Shown here: piece after piece, positions 7,945 through 16,847 of the stretch
Layout: each line of letters starts with the position of its first letter
Numbering within the stretch: the first letter of the stretch is position 1
Origin: Bacteroidota bacterium
Lineage (GTDB): Bacteria; Bacteroidota; Bacteroidia; B-17B0; Aurantibacillaceae
Length of the DNA stretch: 64,000 nt
Assembly (NCBI GenBank): GCA_020403265.1
Contig: JADBXZ010000036.1
Coordinates: 1 to 64,000, forward strand
Direction of reading: 5' to 3'
Position numbers and translations under genes: made by a program
Notes under the pieces: model-generated
The model's input: only the letters and a program-made list of their open reading frames with translations
What the model was told of the DNA's origin: nothing
Databases searched by the model: none

Positions 7945-8953
7945 AATAATTTTAATTGCACTTAGTTGCATTTTATTTAGTCATTGTGGTAATAAGCATA
8001 ACAATACAACTGATTCAGGATTACAGGATAGTTTAATTACAAAAATAAATTCACCTGAATTAAAAACAATCTCTAAAAAAATTTCCGAAAATGTTAACGA
8101 TCCAAATTTATACAACGAGAGAGCTAAAATTTATTTAACATTAGGTATGCCAGATGAGGCCGCTAAAGACGCTGAGCGTGCCATCAAATTAGACTCACTG
8201 AATCCTAACTATTATTTAACCAAAGCAGATGCCTTTTTTAGTGCCAACAAAACAAAGCAGTCTAAGGAGACTTTAGAACTCATCGAAAAAAAATTTCCGG
8301 ATAACACCGAAGCACTTTTGAAATTAGGAGAGCTTTTTTTTATTGTAAGGCAATATCAAATTGCCATTGATTATTGTAACAAAGCTTTAAAAATTGATGA
8401 AAATTTATCAAAAGCATATTTTATCAAAGGCAGTATTTACAGAGAAAGTGGTGACACTGCAAAAGCTATATCCAGTTTGATTACTGCCACAGAGCAAGAT
8501 AACAGATACGACCAGGCTTTTTTTGATATTGGAGTTTTATACGCTGCCAGAAAAAATCCCGTTTCGCTAGATTATTATGATAATGCACTAAAAATTAACC
8601 CTCTCAATTACGATGCCATATATGCTAAAGCTAAATTTTATCAAGACATCAACCAAATTGAGGAGGCCATTAATCAGTACAATTACCTGCTGTCAAAAGA
8701 TAAAACTTATTATGCTGCGTTATATAATTTGGGAGCAATTCAATTAGAAATAAAAAATGATCCAAAAAAATCAATTGATTATTTTTCAGATGCAATTCGG
8801 TTAAAAGCTGATTATTTGGAAGCTTATTTTGCGAGAGGGTATGCCTATTCTAAAGTAGGTGATAAAGAAAGTGCAAAGGCAGATTACAAAATGTGTTTAC
8901 AATTACAAGAAAATTATGAGCCGGCAATTGTTGCTCTAAATAAATTCAATTAG
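7928..8953 (+). CDS. TPR-repeat lipoprotein or periplasmic protein
   Basis: A 341-aa protein with an N-terminal hydrophobic leader (MQTIYKIILIALSCILFSHCG) and about seven tetratricopeptide repeats covering the rest, e.g. YNERAKIYLTLGMPDEAAKD and YLEAYFARGYAYSKVGDKES. The Cys at HCGNK could be lipidated, but the residue before it (His) is not ideal for a lipobox. TPR arrays are protein-interaction scaffolds and no enzymatic role is seen. It is last in the MlaD/Fe-S operon and starts inside the preceding gene, which suggests translational coupling. It faces the response-regulator gene tail to tail. Confidence 0.82.
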   Translation: MQTIYKIILIALSCILFSHCGNKHNNTTDSGLQDSLITKINSPELKTISKKISENVNDPNLYNERAKIYLTLGMPDEAAKDAERAIKLDSLNPNYYLTKADAFFSANKTKQSKETLELIEKKFPDNTEALLKLGELFFIVRQYQIAIDYCNKALKIDENLSKAYFIKGSIYRESGDTAKAISSLITATEQDNRYDQAFFDIGVLYAARKNPVSLDYYDNALKINPLNYDAIYAKAKFYQDINQIEEAINQYNYLLSKDKTYYAALYNLGAIQLEIKNDPKKSIDYFSDAIRLKADYLEAYFARGYAYSKVGDKESAKADYKMCLQLQENYEPAIVALNKFN

Positions 8954-8957
8954 TTCT

Positions 8958-9608
8958 TTATCCTGAAATACCTGCTTGAATAGCATACTTTATTAATCCA
9001 ACTACACTTTTACTATTCGTTTTTTGCATGATGTTAATTCGATGCGTATCAACTGTTTGTTTACTTATAAATAGCTTATCTGCTATCTCTTTACTTGTTA
9101 ACTCTAGAGAAATTAAACTTAAAATTTCTTTTTCTCGAGGTGACAGATTAATAACTGGTGAATCTTGTTTACTGCGGTGATACTGCCTAAAAATAATAGG
9201 AGCAATTTCTTGAGAATAATAGGATCCGTCTTCTACCAATTTGGTTAAGCCGAACAAAAACTCATCCTGACCAATATTTTTGAGCATGTATCCATCTGCA
9301 TCTGCGGCAATTGCCTCCTTCACAATTCCTATACTATTATGCATACTTAATACCATGACTTTTAAACTGGCAAATTCTTCTTTAATATTTTTGCATAACT
9401 CTATCCCATTCATCAATGGCATAGTAATGTCAGTTATTACAATGTCAAATGATTCAGGACTATTTTTTATTATATCTAAAGCTTGCTGTCCGTTTGTAGC
9501 GATATTTTTAACAAGATAACGTTTATCATCAGACAGCATACTTTTTATTCCATCAATAACTAATTGATGGTCATCAACCAAAAGTAAATTATAGGTTTCT
9601 TTATTCAT
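8958..9608 (-). CDS. NarL/FixJ-family response regulator
   Basis: A 216-aa two-component regulator. The receiver domain (about 6-125) has the acidic pair in LLVDDH, the phospho-acceptor Asp60 in DIVITDITMP and the Lys in YMLKNIG. The C-terminal LuxR-type helix-turn-helix contains LSPREKEILSLISLELTSKE and VDTHRINIMQKT. The partner kinase is immediately upstream: its stop lies inside the first codons of this gene (8-base overlap ATGAATAA), so the pair is translationally coupled. Target genes are not evident. Confidence 0.93.
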   Translation of the reverse strand: MNKETYNLLLVDDHQLVIDGIKSMLSDDKRYLVKNIATNGQQALDIIKNSPESFDIVITDITMPLMNGIELCKNIKEEFASLKVMVLSMHNSIGIVKEAIAADADGYMLKNIGQDEFLFGLTKLVEDGSYYSQEIAPIIFRQYHRSKQDSPVINLSPREKEILSLISLELTSKEIADKLFISKQTVDTHRINIMQKTNSKSVVGLIKYAIQAGISG

Positions 9609-11502
9609 TAATTAATTCAATTATAAAATGAGTGCCCATATCTTTCTTTGAATTCATTTGAATGGAGCCATTCAGTTGCTCTACTCTACTCTGGATGTTC
9701 TTTAACCCAATTCCGTTTTTATCCCTTACCTGGTTTAGATCAAACCCAATGCCATCATCACTTAAATTCAATTCAAGCTTATTGTTTTGAACTATAAATT
9801 TAATTATAATGCTTTTAGCAGCAGAATACTTTAAACTGTTTTGAACAAATTCTTGTATGATCCGAAATATATTTAATGTTCTTTGTTCCGTCATAACTAG
9901 TTCTTTCACTTTTTCATCAAACTCAACTGTTATATTACATTGACTTTGAGAATGCTTTATTTCTTCTACAAAATTTAATACCGTTGATATTATGCCTAAT
10001 CTAATGTTAGCTGGTAATAAATTATGAGAAATTGTTCGAATGTCTACAATTGCAGTATTAGCCAATTCAGTTGCTAATTGAAGATTAGGTTGTTTTAACG
10101 AAAGCTGCATTGTCATTACAGAAAGTTTTTGACCTACACCATCGTGTAACTCACGTGCAATCCGCTCGCGTTCTATTTGCTCAGCCTTAAACCCGGCGTC
10201 GTTAATTTTTTGTTGAACAATTAATTCAGCCTTTGATTTTTTGATTTTAGATAGAAAATAAATGAACATGCCAACAAACAAGAATACAAACAGAAACAAA
10301 AAAATAAGATAAGTACGTTGCTTAACTAAGGCTCTGCGCTCCAAATCTATTAGTTCATTCTTTAAATTCAATTCCTTTATTCGACTTTCCTTTTTTTCTG
10401 TCTCATAAATGGTTTGGTATTTGCCAATCTTGTTAGCTACATCTTTACTAAAAACAGTATCATTTAATTGAATATACTTCTCCAGATATTCAAGCGCTTT
10501 GTTGGCATTGCCTTTTAATGTATATAAAACGCTGGAACCTCTATAGATCTTAAGTAAATTCTCGGTATTATTTAACAACTCACTTATTTTAACGGATTCA
10601 AGATAAATTGCTTCTGCTTCCTCTAATTTTCCTTGGTCGGTTAATACTGCGGCCAAATTAGTTTCGTAAATCACAAAACCATTTGAGTCGCCCATTTGTC
10701 TGGCAATTCTCGCTGCTTCTTTATATTCAGAGATGCCTTGTTCAATTTTATTCATCCTTTTATAAAGATGTCCAAGATTATTTACAGAGGTACAATATTC
10801 GTTAAATGCTTTTTTTTCAAAGAAAATCTTTTTCGCCAGATTCAAATAAAAAACTGCGGAGTCAAGCTCATTAGTTACCGAAAAAATGTTACCCATTGAG
10901 GAATACATCACACCATTACCAAATACATTATTTGATTTTTGATTTGCACTTAATGCTTTTTTGGCATATGCAAGAGCCAAATCATGTCTATTTAAACTTG
11001 TAGAATAAATGCTTGAAATATTACCTAATACAGCAGCTAAATAATCTACATAATTGTGCTCTTCACATACCTTGGCACATTCTAAATAAATATGTATTGC
11101 TTCATCGTATTTACCTTGTTCTACACAAATATTTCCAAGTTTTGATAAACTAGAAACTGTTTCACGAGGGAGTTTAAGTTCTTTTCTGATTTTTAAAGAT
11201 TTCCTGAAATTAGTATCGGCTATTGATAAGTTACCGCTGCGCATGGCGATAATACCATAATCATTGTATGCTTGTGCCAACCACTTTTTGTTCTTGTTTC
11301 GTTGAGCTTCATTAATAAATTTAATTGCAAAACTTGTTGCCTCAACCTTACTTAAATCTTTAAGCTCCCATATTAAATCTGAATATGCTAAAAACCTAAC
11401 AGTATCTGTATTTGAATTTACTCTTTGCCTTAATTCCTCTATATTAGCAGTTTGTCCAAAACTAAAACTCACAGAAACCAAGAACCAATAAAAACTTTTC
11501 AT
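9601..11502 (-). CDS. TPR-sensor histidine kinase (HisKA_3 family)
   Basis: A 633-aa sensor with a signal peptide, a periplasmic array of about seven TPR repeats (to ~residue 330), a coiled linker, one membrane helix (about 397-417) and a cytosolic kinase. The phospho-acceptor His is in RERIARELHDGVGQ (about H453), followed by a HATPase_c domain with N-box and DDGIGFD. This is the common Bacteroidota design of a NarX/DesK-like kinase with TPR input; its ligand is unknown. Start ATG at 11502; a TTG 18 bases earlier would overlap the membrane-protein gene upstream. Confidence 0.92.
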   Translation of the reverse strand: MKSFYWFLVSVSFSFGQTANIEELRQRVNSNTDTVRFLAYSDLIWELKDLSKVEATSFAIKFINEAQRNKNKKWLAQAYNDYGIIAMRSGNLSIADTNFRKSLKIRKELKLPRETVSSLSKLGNICVEQGKYDEAIHIYLECAKVCEEHNYVDYLAAVLGNISSIYSTSLNRHDLALAYAKKALSANQKSNNVFGNGVMYSSMGNIFSVTNELDSAVFYLNLAKKIFFEKKAFNEYCTSVNNLGHLYKRMNKIEQGISEYKEAARIARQMGDSNGFVIYETNLAAVLTDQGKLEEAEAIYLESVKISELLNNTENLLKIYRGSSVLYTLKGNANKALEYLEKYIQLNDTVFSKDVANKIGKYQTIYETEKKESRIKELNLKNELIDLERRALVKQRTYLIFLFLFVFLFVGMFIYFLSKIKKSKAELIVQQKINDAGFKAEQIERERIARELHDGVGQKLSVMTMQLSLKQPNLQLATELANTAIVDIRTISHNLLPANIRLGIISTVLNFVEEIKHSQSQCNITVEFDEKVKELVMTEQRTLNIFRIIQEFVQNSLKYSAAKSIIIKFIVQNNKLELNLSDDGIGFDLNQVRDKNGIGLKNIQSRVEQLNGSIQMNSKKDMGTHFIIELINE

Positions 11503-11512
11503 GAAAACAACT

Positions 11513-11986
11513 TTACTCAAACAACCAACCTTTTAAATAATCATAAAATTGGAAATAAATAACATAAAATACAACGCACCAAATCATTGTACTGATACTT
11601 ATGTAACCTATAACCTTTGCTTTATTTTTGTAAAATCGTTCGCCCAAGAATGCACCTAATGGAATTGAAAGTAGTACAGGCGTTAAAATAGCTATTCCTA
11701 TCAAGCCAAATCTATTTTTAACCTTTATTATTCTTCTATTACTTTTTGTGAAAATTTTTTTCTTTGAAAAATAAGTTTTGCCTTCCTTAAATTTTTCCCA
11801 CCATTTTATTAATGCTCCAAATAAATAAACATAAAAAATGGTACCGCCTATTGCTCCGGCACAAGCAAAAATAAAAACCTCCAAAAAATTAAATTCAAAT
11901 AAAACACATGCAGCAGGCATTCCCATTTTACTGAAAAACAGTGAACAGAGAACCATAGCTGTTATTATTTTTAAAAAATACGCCAT
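11513..11986 (-). CDS. Small integral membrane protein, possibly small multidrug export-like
   Basis: A 157-aa protein with about four membrane helices. The segment NRFGLIGIAILTPVLLSIPLGAFL (~92-115) resembles the conserved re-entrant region of the putative small multidrug export family (PF06695-like). That assignment is tentative and from memory of the family. It lies 10 bases upstream of the histidine kinase on the same strand, so the three genes may form one transcription unit. A weak -7 box (TAATTTTA on the minus strand, 11994-12001) precedes the ATG. Confidence 0.6.
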   Translation of the reverse strand: MAYFLKIITAMVLCSLFFSKMGMPAACVLFEFNFLEVFIFACAGAIGGTIFYVYLFGALIKWWEKFKEGKTYFSKKKIFTKSNRRIIKVKNRFGLIGIAILTPVLLSIPLGAFLGERFYKNKAKVIGYISISTMIWCVVFYVIYFQFYDYLKGWLFE

Positions 11987-12109
11987 ACCACGGTAAAATT
12001 AAAATTAATCTGCCTAAATCCTCCTTTTTTATTGGCACTTTAACGTAGTTTGTCTTTTTAATTAAACATTTAAAAGCATCTAAAGCCAATCTAAAGGGAT
12101 TTAATATGG

Positions 12110-12137
12110 TTTGGTATTAATTTTATGCTTAAATTTA
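12110..12137 (+). promoter_or_regulatory. Probable promoter of glutamate dehydrogenase gene
   Basis: TTTG at 12110-12113 and TAAATTTA at 12130-12137 are separated by 16 bp. The -7 box differs from TAnnTTTG in the last base. A run of six C directly follows, and the ATG is 31 bases downstream of the box. Confidence 0.35.
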
Positions 12138-12168
12138 CCCCCCAAGCTAATTAAACAAAAAATAAACT

Positions 12169-13443
12169 ATGTCAACACAAACGGTTAATAATGCTCAAGC
12201 TCACGAAAGTATGTTTGAAGCCGTTTTAGCCCGCCTAGATGCGGCAGCTAAGTTAATGAATTTAAGTTCAGATGTGCTTAATGTTTTACGCAACCCACAA
12301 AAAGAGGTAAAAGTAAGCTTACCAATAACAATGGATAATGGAAGCATCCAAGTTTTTGAAGGTTATCGTACTGTTCACAGCACGCATTTAGGTCCAAGTA
12401 AGGGAGGTATCAGATACGCATTAGATGTTAACTCTGACGAAGTAAGAGCGCTTGCTGCTTGGATGAGCTTTAAATGTGCTGTTGCAAATTTACCGTATGG
12501 TGGTGCTAAAGGTGGTATCAAATGCGATCCTAGAGCCATGAGTGTAGGAGAGTTAGAAAGATTAAGCCGTGCCTATGCCAAAGCTATGAAAGATGTGTTT
12601 GGTGTTAATCGTGATATTCCTGCCCCTGATATGGGAACAAGTGGTCGTGAAATGGCCTGGATGCTTGATGAATATAATAAAGTGGTTGGAGAGGATAGCC
12701 CTGGTGTTATTACCGGTAAACCAATTGCAGTTGGTGGTTCATTAGGCCGAGATGCTGCAACAGGAAGAGGTGTAATGGTAAACACTTTGGCAGCACTTAA
12801 AAAAATGAATTTAAATCCAAGCCAGGTTACTGCCGTAGTGCAAGGTTTCGGTAATGTTGGTTCACATGCTGCTCGTTTATTATCAGAAAAAGGAATTAAA
12901 ATTGTTGGTATTGGTGATCATACTGCAAGTTATTATAACGAAAAAGGTATTGACATTCAGGCAGCATTAGACTTCGCAGCCAAAAATAACCGCGTGTTAA
13001 AAGGCTTTACCGGAGCAACCGAAATTCAGGCTTCTGAATTATTAATCAGTAAATGCGATGTACTTGTGCCCGCGGCCTTGCAAAATGTTATTACAGTTGA
13101 TAATGCCACTAAAATTCAAGCAAAATTAATCGTAGAAGGCGCCAATGGACCAACTGCACCGGAAGCTGATCAAATTTTAAATGATAAAAATATTATTTGC
13201 ATCCCAGATATTTTAGCTAACAGTGGTGGCGTAACAGTAAGTTATTTTGAATGGGTTCAAAATAAGGCAGGTTATTATTGGACTGAAGAAGAAGTAAATA
13301 CAAAACATGATTTAAAAATGGAAATAGCATTCGAAGCGATTTGGAATAATTCTGCCAAATATAAATCAAGTATGCGTTTAGCTGCATACATAACTGCTTT
13401 AGAGAAAATTGAATTAGGCGTTAAACTAAAAGGCGCATATTAA
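12169..13443 (+). CDS. gdhA: Glutamate dehydrogenase (Glu/Leu/Phe/Val family)
   Basis: A 424-aa enzyme that interconverts glutamate and 2-oxoglutarate plus ammonia with NAD(P)H. The dimerisation/substrate domain has the Lys-containing signature LPYGGAKGGI and the catalytic region PAPDMGTSGREMAWM. The nucleotide fold shows VVQGFGNVGSHAA. The length and layout match the ~420-aa hexameric class found in bacteria and archaea. Cofactor preference cannot be read safely. It is monocistronic between a weak promoter and a strong terminator. Confidence 0.94.
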   Translation: MSTQTVNNAQAHESMFEAVLARLDAAAKLMNLSSDVLNVLRNPQKEVKVSLPITMDNGSIQVFEGYRTVHSTHLGPSKGGIRYALDVNSDEVRALAAWMSFKCAVANLPYGGAKGGIKCDPRAMSVGELERLSRAYAKAMKDVFGVNRDIPAPDMGTSGREMAWMLDEYNKVVGEDSPGVITGKPIAVGGSLGRDAATGRGVMVNTLAALKKMNLNPSQVTAVVQGFGNVGSHAARLLSEKGIKIVGIGDHTASYYNEKGIDIQAALDFAAKNNRVLKGFTGATEIQASELLISKCDVLVPAALQNVITVDNATKIQAKLIVEGANGPTAPEADQILNDKNIICIPDILANSGGVTVSYFEWVQNKAGYYWTEEEVNTKHDLKMEIAFEAIWNNSAKYKSSMRLAAYITALEKIELGVKLKGAY

Positions 13444-13461
13444 TTTAATTAATTGATTATT

Positions 13462-13500
13462 AAGCGATTAGATTCAATGAATCTAATCGCTTTTATTTTT
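13462..13500 (+). terminator. Intrinsic terminator of glutamate dehydrogenase
   Basis: A perfect 15-bp inverted repeat (AAGCGATTAGATTCA paired with 13478-13492) followed by a T-rich stretch TTTTATTTTT. It starts 19 bases after the stop codon. Confidence 0.88.
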
Positions 13501-13513
13501 ATAAAAAAATAAA

Positions 13514-13521
13514 TAGCTTTG
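13514..13521 (+). promoter_or_regulatory. Bacteroidota -7 box for plsY
   Basis: TAGCTTTG matches TAnnTTTG exactly and lies 30 bases before the TTG start of plsY, just after the gdh terminator. Confidence 0.55.
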
Positions 13522-13551
13522 CTTTAATTTAAGAATAAATTGACTTAAAAT

Positions 13552-14175
13552 TTGGAATTTATTTTAATACTCATTGCGTATTTTTTAGGAAGTATTCCGA
13601 CTGCTGTATGGATTGGCAAATACTTTTATCAAATTGATGTTAGAGAGTTCGGAAGCGGAAATGCCGGAGCAACTAATACTTTTAGAGTTTTAGGTAAAAA
13701 AGCAGGTATTCCTGTGCTTTTAATTGACATAATTAAAGGTACTTTAGCTGTAGCCTTGGTTTATTTAACGTCTTTTGAAAGAGGATCCAATGATTTCATC
13801 AGCCTTCAGCTAGGTTTGGGTGTAGCTGCGCTATTAGGTCATATTTTCCCTGTTTTTGCCGGATTTAGAGGCGGTAAAGGCGTAGCCACCATACTTGGTA
13901 TTGTTATTTGTGTATTACCTATTGCAAGTGCGTTAGGACTTATCATATTCTTAATTGTTTTATTAAGTTCAAGAATTGTGTCGCTTTCATCAATGATGGC
14001 AGGCATTTCTTTTCCAATGCTGTTAATATTTGTTTTAAAAGAACAAAATCCAATCCTTATTTCCTTTTCAATTGCCGTAGGTGTATTATTAATCATTACG
14101 CATCGTAAAAATATTAAACGCTTACTTAACAAGCAGGAAAATAAAATTAATCTTTTTAAAAGTAAAAATGCTTAG
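13552..14175 (+). CDS. plsY: Glycerol-3-phosphate acyltransferase PlsY
   Basis: A 207-aa inner-membrane enzyme that moves an acyl group from acyl-phosphate to sn-glycerol-3-phosphate, the first step of phospholipid synthesis. It has about five membrane helices and the family loops GSIPTAVWIGK, GSGNAGATNTFR and GHIFPVFAGFRGGKG. The N-terminus MEFILILIAYFLGSIP aligns with the usual start of the family. Its first codon is TTG, with an in-frame stop 6 bases upstream and no suitable ATG, so TTG is the real start. It has its own -7 box; the next gene has a separate promoter. Confidence 0.95.
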   Translation: MEFILILIAYFLGSIPTAVWIGKYFYQIDVREFGSGNAGATNTFRVLGKKAGIPVLLIDIIKGTLAVALVYLTSFERGSNDFISLQLGLGVAALLGHIFPVFAGFRGGKGVATILGIVICVLPIASALGLIIFLIVLLSSRIVSLSSMMAGISFPMLLIFVLKEQNPILISFSIAVGVLLIITHRKNIKRLLNKQENKINLFKSKNA

Positions 14176-14197
14176 GTGCAAGGTATTTACCACATTT

Positions 14198-14205
14198 TAC
14201 TTTTG
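14198..14205 (+). promoter_or_regulatory. Bacteroidota -7 box for lipoprotein gene 14223-14723
   Basis: TACTTTTG matches TAnnTTTG exactly, 17 bases before the ATG, giving a leader of about ten bases. Confidence 0.5.
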
Positions 14206-14222
14206 TTACCAAATTAATCAAT

Positions 14223-14723
14223 ATGAAAAAAACGCTAGTCTCTCTGAGTGCACTTTTAGCACTATCATCTTGCGGCCCAACTACTAATGATGCCGTGAAA
14301 TATAATGATTCTATTATTGATTGGGTAGACCATGTAAAAGAACCACAAGAAAAATTAATTGATCAGTTAGACGGACATAATATTGATTCTTTAAAAATTA
14401 CCCAGCTAGCCTTCGCTAATGCATCAGAAGAATCGAGCAAGGCTTTGGAAGGAATTAAAGCATTTGATGATAAAACTGAATACCTGGATGCGGCCAAAAA
14501 ATTTATCATGGAAATAAAAAGTCTTTCTGATAATGAGGTAAAGAGTTTGGCTAATGTGTTAATGAAAGACAGTTTAAGTATAAGCGAAGAAGACGTTAAA
14601 ATTGCTGAAAAAAGTGGGGTTAGTTTTGATAGCAAGTACGAAAAAGCATTCAATGAATTTGCAGAGGCTCAAAAGCAATTTGCGGTTAAGTGGAACTTTA
14701 AATTGATGTATGATAAAAAATAA
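14223..14723 (+). CDS. Small lipoprotein of unknown function
   Basis: A 166-aa protein with a clear lipoprotein signal (LALSSC, Cys17), then a mostly alpha-helical, charged mature part with no motif I can assign. It resembles the short helical surface lipoproteins (LIC11966-like) seen in many Bacteroidota genomes, but this is only an impression. It has its own -7 box upstream and a bidirectional terminator downstream, so it is monocistronic. It is the last ordinary gene before the integrative island. Confidence 0.8.
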   Translation: MKKTLVSLSALLALSSCGPTTNDAVKYNDSIIDWVDHVKEPQEKLIDQLDGHNIDSLKITQLAFANASEESSKALEGIKAFDDKTEYLDAAKKFIMEIKSLSDNEVKSLANVLMKDSLSISEEDVKIAEKSGVSFDSKYEKAFNEFAEAQKQFAVKWNFKLMYDKK

Positions 14724-14941
14724 TTTTTGAATTTCGTTAAATAAAAAAAGCAGACTTTCGTCTGCTTTTTTGTTTTATAACACTCTATTATTTTAAGTGT
14801 TTTAAGTTTAAACCGTAAGGTAGAGTAGTTTGAGGATTGCCTAATAGTAACGCCATCTTTTGCCACTACACGTAAAAAACCATATTCATCATGCCCTGTA
14901 AGGCTTGTGTATGTGTGATATGATAATTTTAAAGCTCCCAT
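14669..14941 (-). pseudogene. Possible gene fragment at the island edge
   Basis: A 90-codon frame starting at an ATG (MGALKLSYHTYTS...). The first ~50 codons look protein-like (DEYGFLRVVAKDGVTIRQ). A TATCTTAG box stands just upstream on the minus strand, as in a real promoter of this phylum. However, the frame then runs through the terminator hairpin of the neighbouring lipoprotein gene and into that gene, so its natural 3' end is missing. I read it as a 5' remnant of a truncated gene; the family is not recognised. Apart from this frame and the two hairpins, nothing else is evident between 14772 and 15073. Confidence 0.35.
14744..14771. terminator. Bidirectional intrinsic terminator
   Basis: A stem AAAAAAGCAGAC / GTCTGCTTTTTT with a TTTC loop, with runs of A before and T after. 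It can end transcription from both sides, and it follows the 14223-14723 lipoprotein gene. Confidence 0.85.
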
Positions 14942-15013
14942 TAACGGTACTAAGATACATAATTCACTTTGTATGATTGATATGTTCTACAAGGTATTTT
15001 TCAAGTTAAATGC

Positions 15014-15044
15014 AAAAAAAATGCACTCCTATCTCAGAGTGCAT
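15014..15044 (-). terminator. Intrinsic terminator of the recombinase genes
   Basis: An 8-bp stem ATGCACTC / GAGTGCAT with an 8-base loop, followed on the minus strand by seven T. It lies 30 bases after the stop of the 15074-15949 recombinase. Confidence 0.8.
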
Positions 15045-15073
15045 TTCAGTTGTTTTTTCAATTGAAAAAAAAA

Positions 15074-15949
15074 TTAGGGTTGCTTAAATGGGTGGTACGC
15101 TAGTACGCTCTTTTTTAGGTCATCTACGTTGGTTTGCTGATATACTTCGGTGCTGCTCACGTAACGATGTCCCGATAAGTATTGTGCTTCACGTAGGTTG
15201 TATTTTTTAACCCATTCAGCAATTACACTCATTCGTATTTGTTCGAGCGATTTTATTTGAGGCATATAGCGTTTGATGTTTCGTAACAGTACCGCTTGCA
15301 TATTACTAAATCGTGAACTTGCTCCCCAACTCGTAAACAACAAGTGTGTTTCTTTATCAGTTAGTTCTAATAATAAGTGCCTCACTTTTGTAATGTATTC
15401 TGTAAAGCCTTCTACTTGTTCGGGTAATAAATCTAAGGTTCGTGCATTGCTTCTCCGTCTTGCTGGTACATTTATTTTCGCATCCTTTAAGTTAAGGTGT
15501 GCTTCTTCTAGTTTACCTAAATCCTCAGTTCCTAAGCCTTGATAAACCATTAAACCCAACATGAGTTTATTTCGTTTACCAATAATTCCTACTACCGAAT
15601 AGCGTTGATACATTTCTTCCATTTCTTCAGCAGTTAATAAATCATGTGGTAAACGCCTTGCAATGCCCTTTATATTGATGTTAGCAGTAATGTTATCCTT
15701 TACCTTTTTAACTCGGATGAGATAGTTGTAGTAATGTCTAATAACAGTAATGTGTTTTTGTTGGTAGGATTTATTATCTCCCTTATCTGTACGATGTTTA
15801 ATGTAAGCGAGTACATCATTGTATTTCGCTTCGGTTACTTTTATTTGTTCATCATTTAACCAGTTTAAAAAAGTAGTAATTGCTTTTTCGTAACTCTCAA
15901 TAGTTTTTACGGAGTAGTTTCTACTCTCTAGGTATAGCTTGAAGTTCAT
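15074..15949 (-). CDS. Tyrosine recombinase with degenerate catalytic site
   Basis: A 291-aa protein with an N-terminal SAM-like core-binding domain (MNFKLYLESRNYSVKTIESY) and a C-terminal tyrosine-recombinase fold. Against the normal set, the first catalytic Arg is lost (QGLGTEDL where GLR is expected) and the HxxR motif reads EQIR, so its His is lost. The second Arg, the late His (LSGH) and the presumed nucleophile Tyr (TEVYQQ) remain. It may act as a structural partner of the intact recombinase upstream, which it overlaps by 29 bases. Unlike simple decay, the frame is open and full-length. Confidence 0.85.
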   Translation of the reverse strand: MNFKLYLESRNYSVKTIESYEKAITTFLNWLNDEQIKVTEAKYNDVLAYIKHRTDKGDNKSYQQKHITVIRHYYNYLIRVKKVKDNITANINIKGIARRLPHDLLTAEEMEEMYQRYSVVGIIGKRNKLMLGLMVYQGLGTEDLGKLEEAHLNLKDAKINVPARRRSNARTLDLLPEQVEGFTEYITKVRHLLLELTDKETHLLFTSWGASSRFSNMQAVLLRNIKRYMPQIKSLEQIRMSVIAEWVKKYNLREAQYLSGHRYVSSTEVYQQTNVDDLKKSVLAYHPFKQP

Positions 15950-16847
15950 GTGCTAAGTGTGTATAGATTTGTGTTGATTCGATTGATTTATGTCCTAAAA
16001 ATTTAGCGATGCTTTCTAGTTTCATACCACCCATTAATAAGTGGGTAGCGATACTATGGCGTAGTGTATGCAAACCAATTTTTTTATTTTGTAATTGCAC
16101 ATCGCCTGTATGTTCTTTCAATGCTTTTAATCTTAATAATAAACTTTGTCCGTTAGGGCGTTCCCCTCGCTGCGATACAAAGAGCGAAGGTTCTTGTTTG
16201 TTTGATGTGAGTAAACTAATGCGTGTATCATTCACATAATTTCTAAGATTGTTGAGTATCTGCGTGTTCATTGGCACGTAGCGTTCAGTATAATTTTTAC
16301 CAGCCCTTACATACAACAAGCCTCTATCAAACAATACATCTTCTACATCTAACATCACACCTTCTGTTTTTCTTAATCCGCATCCGTAATAAATATCTAA
16401 CATCACTTTATCTCTTAGTCCATATATATCGTGTGGAGTGGATTGATAGAGGTTATTGATTTCAGTTTGTGTTAGTACTACTTGTATTGGTGTATCGTTT
16501 TTAAAGCCAATTAAATCGGTTGTAAAGCTTTGTTTGTGTGCATCACGTAAATAATCACTAAACAGTTTTATGGTTTGTAAATGCTTGTTTAAAAAGCCAT
16601 TGGTAAGTGCTGCATTGGTACGCACATTTTTACGTTCTTTTAAATACTCAAAGTAACTGTAAACGGTATCGTTATCTATTTGCTGTATATTGCTTAGATT
16701 AAGGCTTTCAGCATGATTAAAAAACTCTCGTAATACTCTTGGATGACCAATCACACTTGTATCAGCATAGCCCAGTATTTGCAGCCATTCCTTAAAGCCT
16801 GTTTCTAGTTTTATAAATTCTGTATTTGTTACAACGGATTGTTTCAT
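15921..16847 (-). CDS. Tyrosine recombinase/integrase (XerC/D-like), intact
   Basis: A 308-aa site-specific recombinase with a full catalytic set: Arg in CGLRKTE, Lys in AGKNYTER, HTLRH, LGH and Tyr in IYTHL. The N-terminal ~100 residues form the core-binding domain. Together with the degenerate recombinase that overlaps its 3' end it probably catalyses integration and excision of the element carrying the primase gene. There is no tRNA next to it and I found no clear attachment-site repeat. The start ATG follows a 139-base gap after the primase gene, so it may be cotranscribed or have its own promoter. Confidence 0.93.
   Translation of the reverse strand: MKQSVVTNTEFIKLETGFKEWLQILGYADTSVIGHPRVLREFFNHAESLNLSNIQQIDNDTVYSYFEYLKERKNVRTNAALTNGFLNKHLQTIKLFSDYLRDAHKQSFTTDLIGFKNDTPIQVVLTQTEINNLYQSTPHDIYGLRDKVMLDIYYGCGLRKTEGVMLDVEDVLFDRGLLYVRAGKNYTERYVPMNTQILNNLRNYVNDTRISLLTSNKQEPSLFVSQRGERPNGQSLLLRLKALKEHTGDVQLQNKKIGLHTLRHSIATHLLMGGMKLESIAKFLGHKSIESTQIYTHLAHELQAIPRE

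Noticed and set aside
15054-15071. TTTTTTCAATTGAAAAAA palindrome and a related TTTCAATTGA near 16856, considered as element ends or att sites
   Set aside because: The shared part is only 10 bases in AT-rich DNA, and one copy is inside the element next to the recombinase start.
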